NCBI RefSeq assembly: GCF_023973145.1
Contig: NZ_CP099546.1
Span: 1,240,001 to 1,304,000 of the forward strand
DNA from: Natronosalvus vescus
GTDB taxonomy: Archaea; Halobacteriota; Halobacteria; Halobacteriales; Natrialbaceae
Length of the DNA: 64,000 nucleotides
Direction of reading: 5' to 3'
In this document: one piece after another, positions 1-7,651 of the stretch
Layout of the letters: each line of letters starts with the position of its first letter
How positions within the stretch are numbered: the first letter of the stretch is position 1
The notes under the pieces: generated by a model
What the model was told of the DNA's origin: nothing
The model's input: only the letters and a program-made list of their open reading frames with translations
Database searches by the model: none
Position numbers and translations under genes: made by a program

Positions 1-201
1 TGGCGCGACGAGGTCGGGATCCACGGATTCAACCTGAAGGAGGTGACGCGCCCAGGGACGCTCCAGAAATTCGTCGACCTCGTGGTACCGGTGCTCCGCG
101 AGCGCGGACTGATCAGGACGTCCTACGAGGGTTCGACGCTCCGGGAGAACCTGCACGGACAGCGACAATTGGCGGCGGATCACCCCGCGCGCCGGGAGTG
201 A
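1..201 (+). CDS. Luciferase-like FMN monooxygenase, C-terminal fragment
   Basis: The reading frame is open from the window edge to TGA at 199-201, giving the last 66 residues of a protein whose 5' part lies outside. The tail contains PGTLQKFVDLVVPVLRERGL followed by a YEGSTLRENL motif, which matches the C-terminal end of NtaA/SnaA/DszA-type flavin-dependent monooxygenases (bacterial luciferase superfamily). In that family the segment follows the TIM barrel and comes before a short variable tail. The substrate cannot be inferred. The gene reads toward gvpA but ends 360 nt before it, so it is probably not part of the gas vesicle operon. Confidence 0.75.
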   Translation, partial: WRDEVGIHGFNLKEVTRPGTLQKFVDLVVPVLRERGLIRTSYEGSTLRENLHGQRQLAADHPARRE

Positions 202-561
202 TCGGTCTTCGAACGCACTCCCTTACGACGAAACCGTATCCGGGCCGGTGACAGAGTGGGGTCGGTGCTCGTTGATCGTGCTGACGCTCCGTTGAACGGA
301 TCCTTTCGGAGCATGAAACGGAACGACTGCCGGTTGCGTGTACTCTGGTTGGTGAGACGCTTTCACTTTTTCGAGGATCAACTCTCGTTCGCTACGTCAC
401 GTATTTGCTCGAGTATCTGTACCGGTATTGCGGCGCTCTCGCGATTGGGGAACCCAATAGCGTGGATCCGGTAAGTCAGCGGTCGTCGGAAACAGAAACG
501 CGGCTTGCAGATGCAGCGCCAGTCCACAAACGGCTCCTTGCCCCAGTACCGATTGTTCGCT
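202..561. other. Non-coding gap upstream of gvpA
   Basis: I see no convincing gene here. A short inverted repeat (GCTCCG at 286-291 pairing with CGGAGC at 307-312) surrounds the small palindrome CCGTTGAACGG at 289-299. It could be a terminator hairpin for the preceding gene or an operator. The gvpA promoter must lie in this gap, but no clear TATA box stands at the usual distance before 562. The divergent gvpD/E/F-M block that flanks gvpA in well-studied haloarchaea is absent. Confidence 0.5.
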
Positions 562-849
562 ATGACATCACCACAACGCCGTCCTGACTCCTCGAGCCTC
601 GCAGAAGTCCTCGACCGAATCCTCGACAAAGGCGTCGTCATCGATATCTGGGCTCGCGTCTCGGTCGTCGGGATCGAACTCCTGACCATCGAGGCGCGTG
701 TCGTCGTCGCCTCGGTCGATACATTCCTCCACTACGCCGAGGAGATATCGAAGATAGAACGAGCAACGTCCGAGGGCGACCTCGAGGATCTCGAGGAACT
801 CGAGATCGAACAGCGACCCGAATCGTCCCCGCAATCGGCGGCAGAGTGA
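562..849 (+). CDS. gvpA: Gas vesicle structural protein GvpA
   Basis: This is the major wall protein that polymerises into the ribs of the gas vesicle. It has 95 residues. The core at 13-66 ([14 protein letters not shown], then [20 protein letters not shown], then [14 protein letters not shown]) carries the GvpA signature of a helix, an amphipathic beta hairpin and a second helix. The N-terminus is short and polar. After residue 66 comes an acidic tail of about 29 residues, making the protein longer than the roughly 76-residue GvpA of Halobacterium. I start at ATG 562 because the open frame upstream is unrelated to GvpA. gvpN follows after 9 nt, so the two are co-transcribed. GvpJ or GvpM paralogues are less likely given the near-canonical core. 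Confidence 0.93.
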   Translation: MTSPQRRPDSSSLAEVLDRILDKGVVIDIWARVSVVGIELLTIEARVVVASVDTFLHYAEEISKIERATSEGDLEDLEELEIEQRPESSPQSAAE

Positions 850-858
850 TCGTCTCGA

Positions 859-1923
859 ATGGGCCCTGATTCAGCCAGTCGCGACCGAAAAGTCCGCGGA
901 CGAAAGATCCGGAGCGACCGGAACGTCAAGGAACGGCGACGGGCGAAAAAGCGCCAGCAACAGGCGCGTTCAAACGGTGCCCAATCGAACGGAACGACCG
1001 GAAGCGCTCGCGAAATTCTTCGATCACCGGAAGACGTCATGCCCGACCCGTTCGTCACGACCGATGCCGTTTCCTCGCTGGCCGACCGAATCGATGGCTG
1101 GCTCGAGGCGGATCAGCCCGTCCACGTGATCGGCCCGACCGGCTGTGGAAAGACGGCCCTGGCGCTCGCCTCGGCCGCCCAGCGCGGTCGGCCAGTCGTC
1201 TGGATCGACGGCGACGAGGCCGTCGACACCGCGGCGCTCGTCGGCGATCACGCCGGCGGGGAGAAGTACCTCGAGGACGACCGGTACGTCAGCGGCGTCC
1301 ACAAGCGTACCGAAGTCGTTCGTGAACGGTGGGTCGACAACCCACTCTCGGTCGCCGCCCGGGAGGGCGCGACGCTCGTCTACAACGAGTTCTCGCGCAG
1401 CGATCCCGTCGCCCACAACGTCTTGTTGTCCGTGTTCGAGGAGGGCATCCTCGAGCGCCCCGGGAAGCGCGGCGACGACCGGAAGATCGACGTCCACCCC
1501 GAGTTCCGCGCGATCCTCACGTCGAACACCGCCGAGTACGCCGGCGTCCACGAACCGCAGGACGCCCTCCTCGATCGGATGGTCGGCGTCCACGTGGACT
1601 ACTACGATTTCGAGACGGAGTGCGAAATCGTCGCCGCCCACGTCGACGCTACTCGAGAACGGATCGAACACGTCGTCGAGGCGACTCGGCAGCTACGCGA
1701 GGAACTCGACATCGTCGTGGGTACTCGTGTCGCGATCACCGCTGCGAAGGGGCTCGCCGTCTTCGACGGTTCGGTGAGTGATGCCGACGCAGACGGCGAC
1801 GAAGTCGATCACGCGGTACTGACGAACGTCTTCACCGACGTGCTGTCGCCGAAAGTGGCTGGCAACGAGGACGGTGACCACGATGTCGCCAGCCTCGAGT
1901 CGACGGTCTCGAGTGCTCTCTAA
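859..1923 (+). CDS. gvpN: Gas vesicle AAA-type ATPase GvpN
   Basis: GvpN is a MoxR-like AAA+ ATPase that aids gas vesicle enlargement. The Walker A motif GPTGCGKT lies at residues 92-99, a Walker B-like LVYNEFSR at about 173-180 and a sensor ILTSNT at about 219-224. Residues 1-50 form a strongly basic, disordered extension (many Arg and Lys), unusual in an otherwise acidic proteome; this basic N-terminus may bind RNA or the acidic tails of GvpA and GvpO. The protein has 354 residues, close to the usual family size. It sits 9 nt after gvpA and 28 nt before gvpO in a clear operon. Confidence 0.93.
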   Translation: MGPDSASRDRKVRGRKIRSDRNVKERRRAKKRQQQARSNGAQSNGTTGSAREILRSPEDVMPDPFVTTDAVSSLADRIDGWLEADQPVHVIGPTGCGKTALALASAAQRGRPVVWIDGDEAVDTAALVGDHAGGEKYLEDDRYVSGVHKRTEVVRERWVDNPLSVAAREGATLVYNEFSRSDPVAHNVLLSVFEEGILERPGKRGDDRKIDVHPEFRAILTSNTAEYAGVHEPQDALLDRMVGVHVDYYDFETECEIVAAHVDATRERIEHVVEATRQLREELDIVVGTRVAITAAKGLAVFDGSVSDADADGDEVDHAVLTNVFTDVLSPKVAGNEDGDHDVASLESTVSSAL

Positions 1924-1951
1924 TCCACAGATCGAATCACCCATTCCAACG

Positions 1952-2566
1952 ATGGCCGAAGCACAATCACAAGCAACCGACCAATGCAAGGCGCTCACAG
2001 CGTCGGGTGAGCGCTGCTCGCGCCCGGCGAAGGAAGACGGATTCTGCCACCAGCACGACTCGAGTGACGAGACGATCGGCGAGGATCCCGATGACGACGC
2101 AATTGACGAGGCCGAGAACGACTCGGGCGACGACTCGAGCGAATCCAGCACAGACGATTCGGCGGGTGCCGACGCCGATCGTCGTGACGAACCCGCAGCC
2201 ACTGACACCACGGAGACACCAATGCAACAAGAAGAGGTAACCGAACCACAGGCTGTCGACGTCGACGACGTCGACCTCGAGGCAGCGGAGATCGAAGACG
2301 ACGACCTCGAGGGATTGCTCGCGATCCGAAAACGCATCGAACGAGCGGCCGACTCGATCATCGGCCACCCGCTCGACACCATCAGCGAGATCTCCCCGAC
2401 TGAGGAGGGGTGGATCGCAGTTGTCGACGTCATCGAACGACGGGCCGTGCCCGACACCCAGGACATCATCGGCCGGTACGAACTCACGCTCGAGGAAGAC
2501 GGCGCGATTCGAGGGTATCAGCGCCTCGATCGCTACCGCCGCGGTGATACGACCGCGTTCGAATAA
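1952..2566 (+). CDS. gvpO: Gas vesicle protein GvpO with N-terminal Cys/His cluster
   Basis: GvpO is needed for gas vesicle formation in haloarchaea; its mechanism is unclear. The C-terminal half (about residues 110-200, including IGHPLDTISEISPTEEGW and YELTLEEDGAIRGYQRLDRY) is the GvpO domain. The N-terminus holds C12, C22, C32 and H35 in QCKALTASGERCSRPAKEDG plus FCHQHD, which looks like a compact zinc-binding site. A very acidic, Ser/Thr/Asp-rich linker of about 70 residues joins the two. ATG 1952 is chosen because it begins directly before the Cys cluster; an upstream extension would overlap gvpN. The gene closes the gvpA-N-O unit. Confidence 0.9.
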   Translation: MAEAQSQATDQCKALTASGERCSRPAKEDGFCHQHDSSDETIGEDPDDDAIDEAENDSGDDSSESSTDDSAGADADRRDEPAATDTTETPMQQEEVTEPQAVDVDDVDLEAAEIEDDDLEGLLAIRKRIERAADSIIGHPLDTISEISPTEEGWIAVVDVIERRAVPDTQDIIGRYELTLEEDGAIRGYQRLDRYRRGDTTAFE

Positions 2567-2606
2567 CTCCGCCACACTCACCATCCCTCGGGTCGTCGCC
2601 TCGAGC

Positions 2607-3011
2607 GTGTGTGCCCACGACGAGCGTCACGTCCACGTCCGTGATAACAACCCTCACGTCCACGTCCACGTTCGAGGCGTCGACGTCGACTCCGAAACCC
2701 GTTGTGCCCACTACAACAGCGAACGGGATGTCGTCGCGTTTCGATTCGACTGCTGTGACACCTACTACCCCTGCCACCGGTGTCACGACACCGTAGCCGA
2801 TCATCGCCCCGTTCCCTGGCCTCGTGACCGGTTCGACGAACCGTCCGTCCTGTGTGGCGTCTGTGATCGACGGTTGACGGTTCCCGAGTACCTCGAGTCC
2901 GGGAACGTCTGCCCCTTTTGTGATGCGTCGTTCAACCCCGGTTGTGAGGCACACTATCATTATTACTTCGAGCAATCGGAATCGGACGTGTCTACGGCGG
3001 ATGGTTCGTAA
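2607..3011 (+). CDS. CHY-type zinc finger protein
   Basis: The protein has 134 residues if GTG at 2607 is the start; the only ATG upstream in frame lies inside gvpO. It has the CHY zinc finger pattern: VCAHDERH at the start, RCAHY, then CCDTYYPCHRCHD, LCGVC, CPFCDASFNPGC and a closing H-x-H with aromatic residues. This fold binds three zinc ions and is found alone or in RING-type proteins, where it mediates protein contacts. An odd feature is the alternating His-Val stretch near residues 8-21. It lies 40 nt after gvpO and could be read through from the gas vesicle operon, but a role there is speculation. Confidence 0.8.
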   Translation: MCAHDERHVHVRDNNPHVHVHVRGVDVDSETRCAHYNSERDVVAFRFDCCDTYYPCHRCHDTVADHRPVPWPRDRFDEPSVLCGVCDRRLTVPEYLESGNVCPFCDASFNPGCEAHYHYYFEQSESDVSTADGS

Positions 3012-3121
3012 CGGGTGATGGTTCGTAACTGATGTCAGTATGGCGGGCGACCGGACTCGAGTTGGGTGAATTAGGAATCTCTCGTAAGGTGCGCTGTAGC
3101 GATGCTCCGACACACGCTCGA

Positions 3122-3802
3122 TCAGCGGACGCCGGCAATCCCCATCGCGAGGAAAAACAGGCCGAATCCGGCGAGGACGACGCCACTGAGCAGCGCAACG
3201 GCGGGGGCGAACGCGTCGACTCGGCGGCCGGCTCGAGCGAGCGCTGCGGGGTAGCCGGTGATCCAGACGGCGATGCCGACGAAGAAACCGACCAGCAGTG
3301 CAAGACTCCCGGTCTCGACGATGACGGTACCGCCGAGCGTCTCTCCGAGTGCGGGTACGTGTGCGAACACGTCGAGCGTCCCCGGTTTGATCAACCCGAT
3401 GCCGATGGTGAGCCAGAACCCGATCTGGAGCGGGTTGGTCAACGAGAGGGCGAACGCTTTTTGGAATCCCGTCGCACCGGCCTCGAGGTCGCCGGTGAAC
3501 GACGCCGTCGAGCGAACCTCTTGCCAGGCGCCGACGGCGAAGACGAGCATGAGAACGCCACCGAGCAGGTACAGTGCAGACTGGAGGGTGGCGTACCGGT
3601 CGACGACGGCGACGGCCCCGCCCAGGGCGAGGAAGAAAAAGAGGACGTCCGCGAGCATCGCCCCGAGGCCCGCTTTGAACCCGGCGTTCCAGCCACGGAG
3701 GACGCTCTCCTCGGCGATGATGGCGTTCATCGGGCCGGGTGGGGCAGCGAGTGCGAGTCCGAAGACCACGCCGGCAACCAGCGATGTGAGTGTAGGCGAC
3801 AC
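3122..3802 (-). CDS. LysE/RhtB family exporter
   Basis: A 226-residue integral membrane protein with about six hydrophobic segments. The N-terminus has the LysE/RhtB family hallmark GLALAAPPGPMNAII in the first membrane helix, and SLTNPLQIGFWLTIG matches the second conserved NP motif. Family members export basic amino acids, homoserine or threonine; the substrate of this one is not predictable. The gene is transcribed away from the SDR gene and convergent with the CHY zinc-finger gene. The start at 3802 places the first helix properly at the N-terminus. Confidence 0.85.
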   Translation of the reverse strand: MSPTLTSLVAGVVFGLALAAPPGPMNAIIAEESVLRGWNAGFKAGLGAMLADVLFFFLALGGAVAVVDRYATLQSALYLLGGVLMLVFAVGAWQEVRSTASFTGDLEAGATGFQKAFALSLTNPLQIGFWLTIGIGLIKPGTLDVFAHVPALGETLGGTVIVETGSLALLVGFFVGIAVWITGYPAALARAGRRVDAFAPAVALLSGVVLAGFGLFFLAMGIAGVR

Positions 3803-3900
3803 GACTGTTAGCTGGTTATCGGATTGGGGCGCTCAAAAGATCATCGGAGGCGGAAACCGGCCCTCGTTCGTACTCGAGCGATGCTGGATGGGTGGGGCTC

Positions 3901-3982
3901 ATAGGGATCGTTGTGACAATGTACCGTCGTTTGCTCACCCCAGAGCCAGCAAACGACGGTACGTGACTCCAACGATCCCTAT
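3901..3982. repeat. 82-bp near-palindromic repeat, copy 1
   Basis: The outer arms ATAGGGATCGTTG and CAACGATCCCTAT are exact reverse complements, and the inner arms TACCGTCGTTTGCT and AGCAAACGACGGTA pair around a loop of about ten bases. A second copy of the same length lies at 25994-26075. It occupies the gap between divergent lysE and the SDR gene and has no coding potential. It looks like a mobile palindromic (REP/MITE-like) element or a folded RNA or operator site. Confidence 0.85.
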
Positions 3983-4072
3983 CACTCGAGCATCCCTCTC
4001 GTTCGTACCTCGCCGTCCAGTGAGCGAGACAAACCGTCGATACTTAGGCCCCTACCCCCGAATCACACTCCC

Positions 4073-5197
4073 ATGACTCAGGGAGCGGCCGACGATGCCG
4101 ATGCCGATGCCGCGGCGACGGATGCGGCGGATCCAGCGACCGATGGGACGGCACACGACCGAGACGCGAGTGATGTGACGAACGGGACGGAATCGACCGC
4201 TAACTCGTCTGAGACGGCGTCCTCGAGATCCGAACCCACGTCCTCGAGGTCTGAGACGGCGTCCTCAGGCGGGGAGCCTGGATACTCGACGATGGATTCG
4301 GGTGGCGTCGACGCCGAGACGACGGACTCCGATGGGGAGTCTGTCGAAGCATCGACGACAACTGACGACCGCTACACGCGAAAGCGGTGCGTTCTCGTCA
4401 CCGATTGTGACTCGCCGGTCGGGGCGGCAACCGCCCGCGCGTTTCTGGCCGAGGACTGGCTCGTGGTCGCCGCAGCACACGATCGCGAGTCGATCGCCGA
4501 CCTCGCCGACGCGGGCTGTGAGACGGTCGAACTCGACGTGACCGATCCCGCCCAGGTGGGCCGCGCCGTCGAGCGAACGGTCGAGATCGGTGATGCGATC
4601 GACTGCCTCGTCACCAACGCCGGCTACGCCCAGTTGGGGCCGATCGAAGACGTCTCGACGGCGTCGCTCCAGCGCCAGTTCGACGTCAACGTCTACGGCC
4701 CACACCGTTTGACGCGGGCAGCCCTCCCGCACATGCGCGCCCAGGGCGAAGGCCGTATCATCAACGTCTCATCGATACTCGGTCGCCTCTCGTTCGCGGG
4801 AACGGGCCCCTACGCCGGCTCGAAGCACGCGCTCGAGGCGATGAGCGACGCGCTTCGGGCGGAGGTCGAGGAGTTCGGGCTCGAGGTCGTCGTCGTCGAA
4901 CCGGGTCCGATCGAGACGGCGATCCCCGACGGCGTCGACGAGGAGGTACCCACTGAACGGACGCCCGCCTACGAGTCGCTGTACGAGCTGTTCGACGAGG
5001 CAGAACTGGTGGGCGGGGAGGGCCCGTTGGCCGTCGATCCGGAGGACGTCGCCGCCGCCATCCTCCACGCCGGTACGTGTCCGGAACCGCCCGCCCGCTA
5101 TCCCGTCGGGCCGGTCGCCGAGTACGGACTGTACGCCCGATTCCTGCCGGATCGGCTACGCGACGCTGTGTACGGGCTGCTCCGGCGTCTCGTCTGA
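4073..5197 (+). CDS. Short-chain dehydrogenase/reductase with acidic N-terminal extension
   Basis: An NAD(P)-dependent oxidoreductase of the SDR superfamily. The Rossmann core begins near residue 104 with RCVLVTDCDSPVGAATA, an altered form of the usual TGxxxGxG nucleotide loop (TDCDSPVG). TNAG is at 181-184, the catalytic Ser at 233/234 and YAGSK at 247-251. Before this sit about 100 residues rich in Asp, Ser, Thr and Glu, with short repeats such as ETASSRSEPTSSRSETASS; typical SDRs lack this. Start ATG 4073 is supported by a TATA-like box about 27-30 nt upstream. An internal ATG near residue 74 would remove most of the extension. Substrate unknown. Confidence 0.82.
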   Translation: MTQGAADDADADAAATDAADPATDGTAHDRDASDVTNGTESTANSSETASSRSEPTSSRSETASSGGEPGYSTMDSGGVDAETTDSDGESVEASTTTDDRYTRKRCVLVTDCDSPVGAATARAFLAEDWLVVAAAHDRESIADLADAGCETVELDVTDPAQVGRAVERTVEIGDAIDCLVTNAGYAQLGPIEDVSTASLQRQFDVNVYGPHRLTRAALPHMRAQGEGRIINVSSILGRLSFAGTGPYAGSKHALEAMSDALRAEVEEFGLEVVVVEPGPIETAIPDGVDEEVPTERTPAYESLYELFDEAELVGGEGPLAVDPEDVAAAILHAGTCPEPPARYPVGPVAEYGLYARFLPDRLRDAVYGLLRRLV

Positions 5198-5244
5198 TCG
5201 CTACTCCCTCTTCGCCACTCTCTCAGTACCACTCGCTCGCCACC

Positions 5245-6687
5245 ATGTTCCACAACCGAGCTACCCACGCCACGACGCCTGCTCGAGAGACCGCCCTCGA
5301 GTGTCTCGAGGCCGGTATCCGAGCGACAGTTCCGGAACGGGTCGTCCCGGACACGGTCTCGCTCGAGGACGAGAGACTCTCCATCGACGGCTCCGCGTAC
5401 GACCTGTCCGGCGTCGATCGCGTCATCGTCATCGGTGGCGGCAAAGCCTCGACTGGGGTGGCCAGGGCGCTCGAGTCGATCCTCGAACCCGCCCTCGCCG
5501 ACGGCCGTATCGACGCGCTCGAGGGAGCCGTCGTCTCCCGATCAACGGGTGAAACGTCCCCCGTACAAACGTCCCACGTACAGGTGCTCGAGGGCGATCA
5601 CCCGATCCCTAGCCAGCGAAACCGCGAGGCGACGGCCAGCGTACTCGAGTACGCAGCGGACGCGGCATCCGCTGATCTCGTCCTCGCAACGATCACGGGC
5701 GGGGCCAGCGCGCTGTTGACCGCACCGGCAGCGGATATCTCGGTCGAGGCGCTGCGGGAGACGACCGACGCCCTGCTCGAGTCGGGGGCGTCGATCGACG
5801 AGATCAACGCCGTACGCAAACACTGCTCCACGATCAAAGGTGGGCACTTAGCCCGGACGGCGGCCCCGGCGAGGGTCGTGACCCTCGCCATCAGCGACGT
5901 CGTCGGGGATGACCCCTCGGTGATCGGTAGCGGGCCGACGGTAGCTGACCCGTCGACGTTTTCGGATGCGCTCGCCGTCTGTCGTCGGTACGGCCTCGCG
6001 GAGACGCTCCCGGATTCGATACGCCGTCGACTCGAGTCGGGCGCGAACGGCGACCTCGAGGAGACGCCCGACCCGGACGATCCCGCGGTCGCCGCGGCGG
6101 ACTGGCACTGTCTCGCTGGCACGCGGACGGCCATCGACGCCGCCGAAGCCGTCGCTAGAGAGCGGGGGTATCGGACGCTCGTGCTCTCGAGTCGATTTCG
6201 CGGCGAAGCGGCCGACGTCGGGAGTGTACACGCAGCAATCGTCGAGGAGATGCTCGTCCGTGGTGATCCGGTGGAGCCACCCGCAGTGGTGCTCTCGGGT
6301 GGCGAGGTGACCGTGACGGTTCGTGATGCTTCGCGGGCGGCTGCGGACGGAGACGCGGGTGGAGGCGAAGGCGTGCATCCGGCCGGCGTCGGCGGGCCAA
6401 ACCAGGAACTCGCCTTGGCGAGTGCCCTCGAGTTCGCCCAGTCGGGGGTTGATTCGGCCGTCCTCGCGTCGATCGACACCGACGGCATCGACGGCCCAAC
6501 CGAGGCCTGTGGGGCCATCGTCGACGGCGGAACGCTTCCCGATTCGGAGGCCGTCGATGCGGGGCGTAACGCTCTCGATGCTCACGCCGTGACATCGTTT
6601 CTCGAGGAACTGGATTCCATCCTCGAAACGGGGCCGACGGGGACGAACGTGAACGACCTTCGCGTCGTTGTCGTCGACCCGTCGTAG
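5245..6687 (+). CDS. Glycerate 2-kinase (MOFRL/DUF4147 family)
   Basis: Phosphorylates D-glycerate to 2-phosphoglycerate with ATP, feeding lower glycolysis; in archaea it belongs to the non-phosphorylative or semi-phosphorylative sugar and glycerate routes. The 480-residue protein shows the family motifs: VIGGGKAS near residue 65, TITGGASALL, EINAVRKHCSTIKGG, SDVVGDDPSVIGSGP, and a C-terminal MOFRL domain with GGPNQELALASAL and DTDGIDGPTEACGA. ATG 5245 is preferred over upstream frame because homology begins there. It lies 47 nt after the SDR gene in the same direction, so co-transcription is possible, and ends one base before the convergent DUF3267 gene. Confidence 0.9.
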   Translation: MFHNRATHATTPARETALECLEAGIRATVPERVVPDTVSLEDERLSIDGSAYDLSGVDRVIVIGGGKASTGVARALESILEPALADGRIDALEGAVVSRSTGETSPVQTSHVQVLEGDHPIPSQRNREATASVLEYAADAASADLVLATITGGASALLTAPAADISVEALRETTDALLESGASIDEINAVRKHCSTIKGGHLARTAAPARVVTLAISDVVGDDPSVIGSGPTVADPSTFSDALAVCRRYGLAETLPDSIRRRLESGANGDLEETPDPDDPAVAAADWHCLAGTRTAIDAAEAVARERGYRTLVLSSRFRGEAADVGSVHAAIVEEMLVRGDPVEPPAVVLSGGEVTVTVRDASRAAADGDAGGGEGVHPAGVGGPNQELALASALEFAQSGVDSAVLASIDTDGIDGPTEACGAIVDGGTLPDSEAVDAGRNALDAHAVTSFLEELDSILETGPTGTNVNDLRVVVVDPS

Positions 6688-6688
6688 G

Positions 6689-7573
6689 TCACCCTTCTAC
6701 AGTCGTCAACGCGGCCCACAGCATTCCTCCAGTGACAGAAAGCGCCGCGATGAGTCCTTCGCCCACTTCGATCACTGCTCCCTCGCCAGGGAGCAGTTCG
6801 TGACGAAAGAGCAGCCAGCCGTCGGAGGTACCCAGCACGACCGCGCCGGTGTCGAACCCGAGCGAGAGAAACACCAGCGCAACGAACCCGGCTACGAGGC
6901 TGGCGAACGTCCCGACGGCACCGACGACTGCACCGAGCACGACCGCGGGAAGTGGCCCTGTCCGAGTGGGGACGTCGGATCGACCGTACACACCGAGTGC
7001 GCCTTCGTCGGCTGGTGGCGGCCCGACGCGAACGGTCGAGGGGTATCGGAGCAACCGAAGCGCCGTCCAGAGGTCGCCGACGGAGCCGGCAGCGTTGGCG
7101 GCGACGAAAAAGAGCGGCCAAGTCGCCTCGAGGCCGAGCGCGAGCAGGACGCCGAGGCTCGAGATGACGACGAACGGCGTCACCAGGATGACGAGCATCG
7201 TGTTTCGTTCGTAGGTCGCGTCGCTCTCTGCGTAGGCGTACGGGAAGACGAATCGCGCCAGTTGGACGCCGTACCGAGCGTCACCGTTGTATCGGTGCAT
7301 CGCGACGCCGTGTAACAGTTCGTGGGGCACGGCGACCAATACGAGTGTCCCCACGAGGAGCGCAACGGCCTCGATTGCGTTCGGCAGGGATGACGGGGTG
7401 ATGACGATCGGCTCGAAGGATTGGCCGAGGAGGAGTCCGTGAAGCCGAACGAACGCGTAACCGAAGCCGAGAAAGGCGACAACGGAGAGCAGCGCCCAGC
7501 GGCCGGCGACGGCCCGCGTGGATCGGAGACTCTCGAGGTGCTGATAGCTGGCGTGGTGGTCGGTCGCGGTCAC
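6689..7573 (-). CDS. DUF3267 integral membrane protein (putative zinc peptidase)
   Basis: A 294-residue membrane protein. Helices are predicted near residues 25-45 and 68-88, with several more in the C-terminal half. HELLHG at 84-89 is the HExxH zinc-peptidase-type motif in a membrane helix, as in DUF3267 proteins, which are distantly related to site-2 protease-like families. The downstream stretch PYAYAESDATYERNTMLVI fits the family. Activity is unproven. The stop is adjacent to that of glycerate kinase (convergent). Confidence 0.8.
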   Translation of the reverse strand: MTATDHHASYQHLESLRSTRAVAGRWALLSVVAFLGFGYAFVRLHGLLLGQSFEPIVITPSSLPNAIEAVALLVGTLVLVAVPHELLHGVAMHRYNGDARYGVQLARFVFPYAYAESDATYERNTMLVILVTPFVVISSLGVLLALGLEATWPLFFVAANAAGSVGDLWTALRLLRYPSTVRVGPPPADEGALGVYGRSDVPTRTGPLPAVVLGAVVGAVGTFASLVAGFVALVFLSLGFDTGAVVLGTSDGWLLFRHELLPGEGAVIEVGEGLIAALSVTGGMLWAALTTVEG

Positions 7574-7651
7574 GGCAACAGGTTGGCCTTCGTGACCAGC
7601 GAGTTATCGGTGTCGTTTCCGAACCGGTACGCGTTCCCACCCTGCTGTCGC

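Noticed and set aside
1024-1671. Minus-strand 215-residue frame opposite gvpN
   Set aside because: It is the antisense shadow typical of GC-rich coding DNA; gvpN on the plus strand has clear ATPase motifs.
2640-2700. Short direct repeats of CACGTCCACGTC as a possible CRISPR or satellite
   Set aside because: They lie inside the CHY zinc-finger gene and encode its His-Val stretch; there are no spacers.
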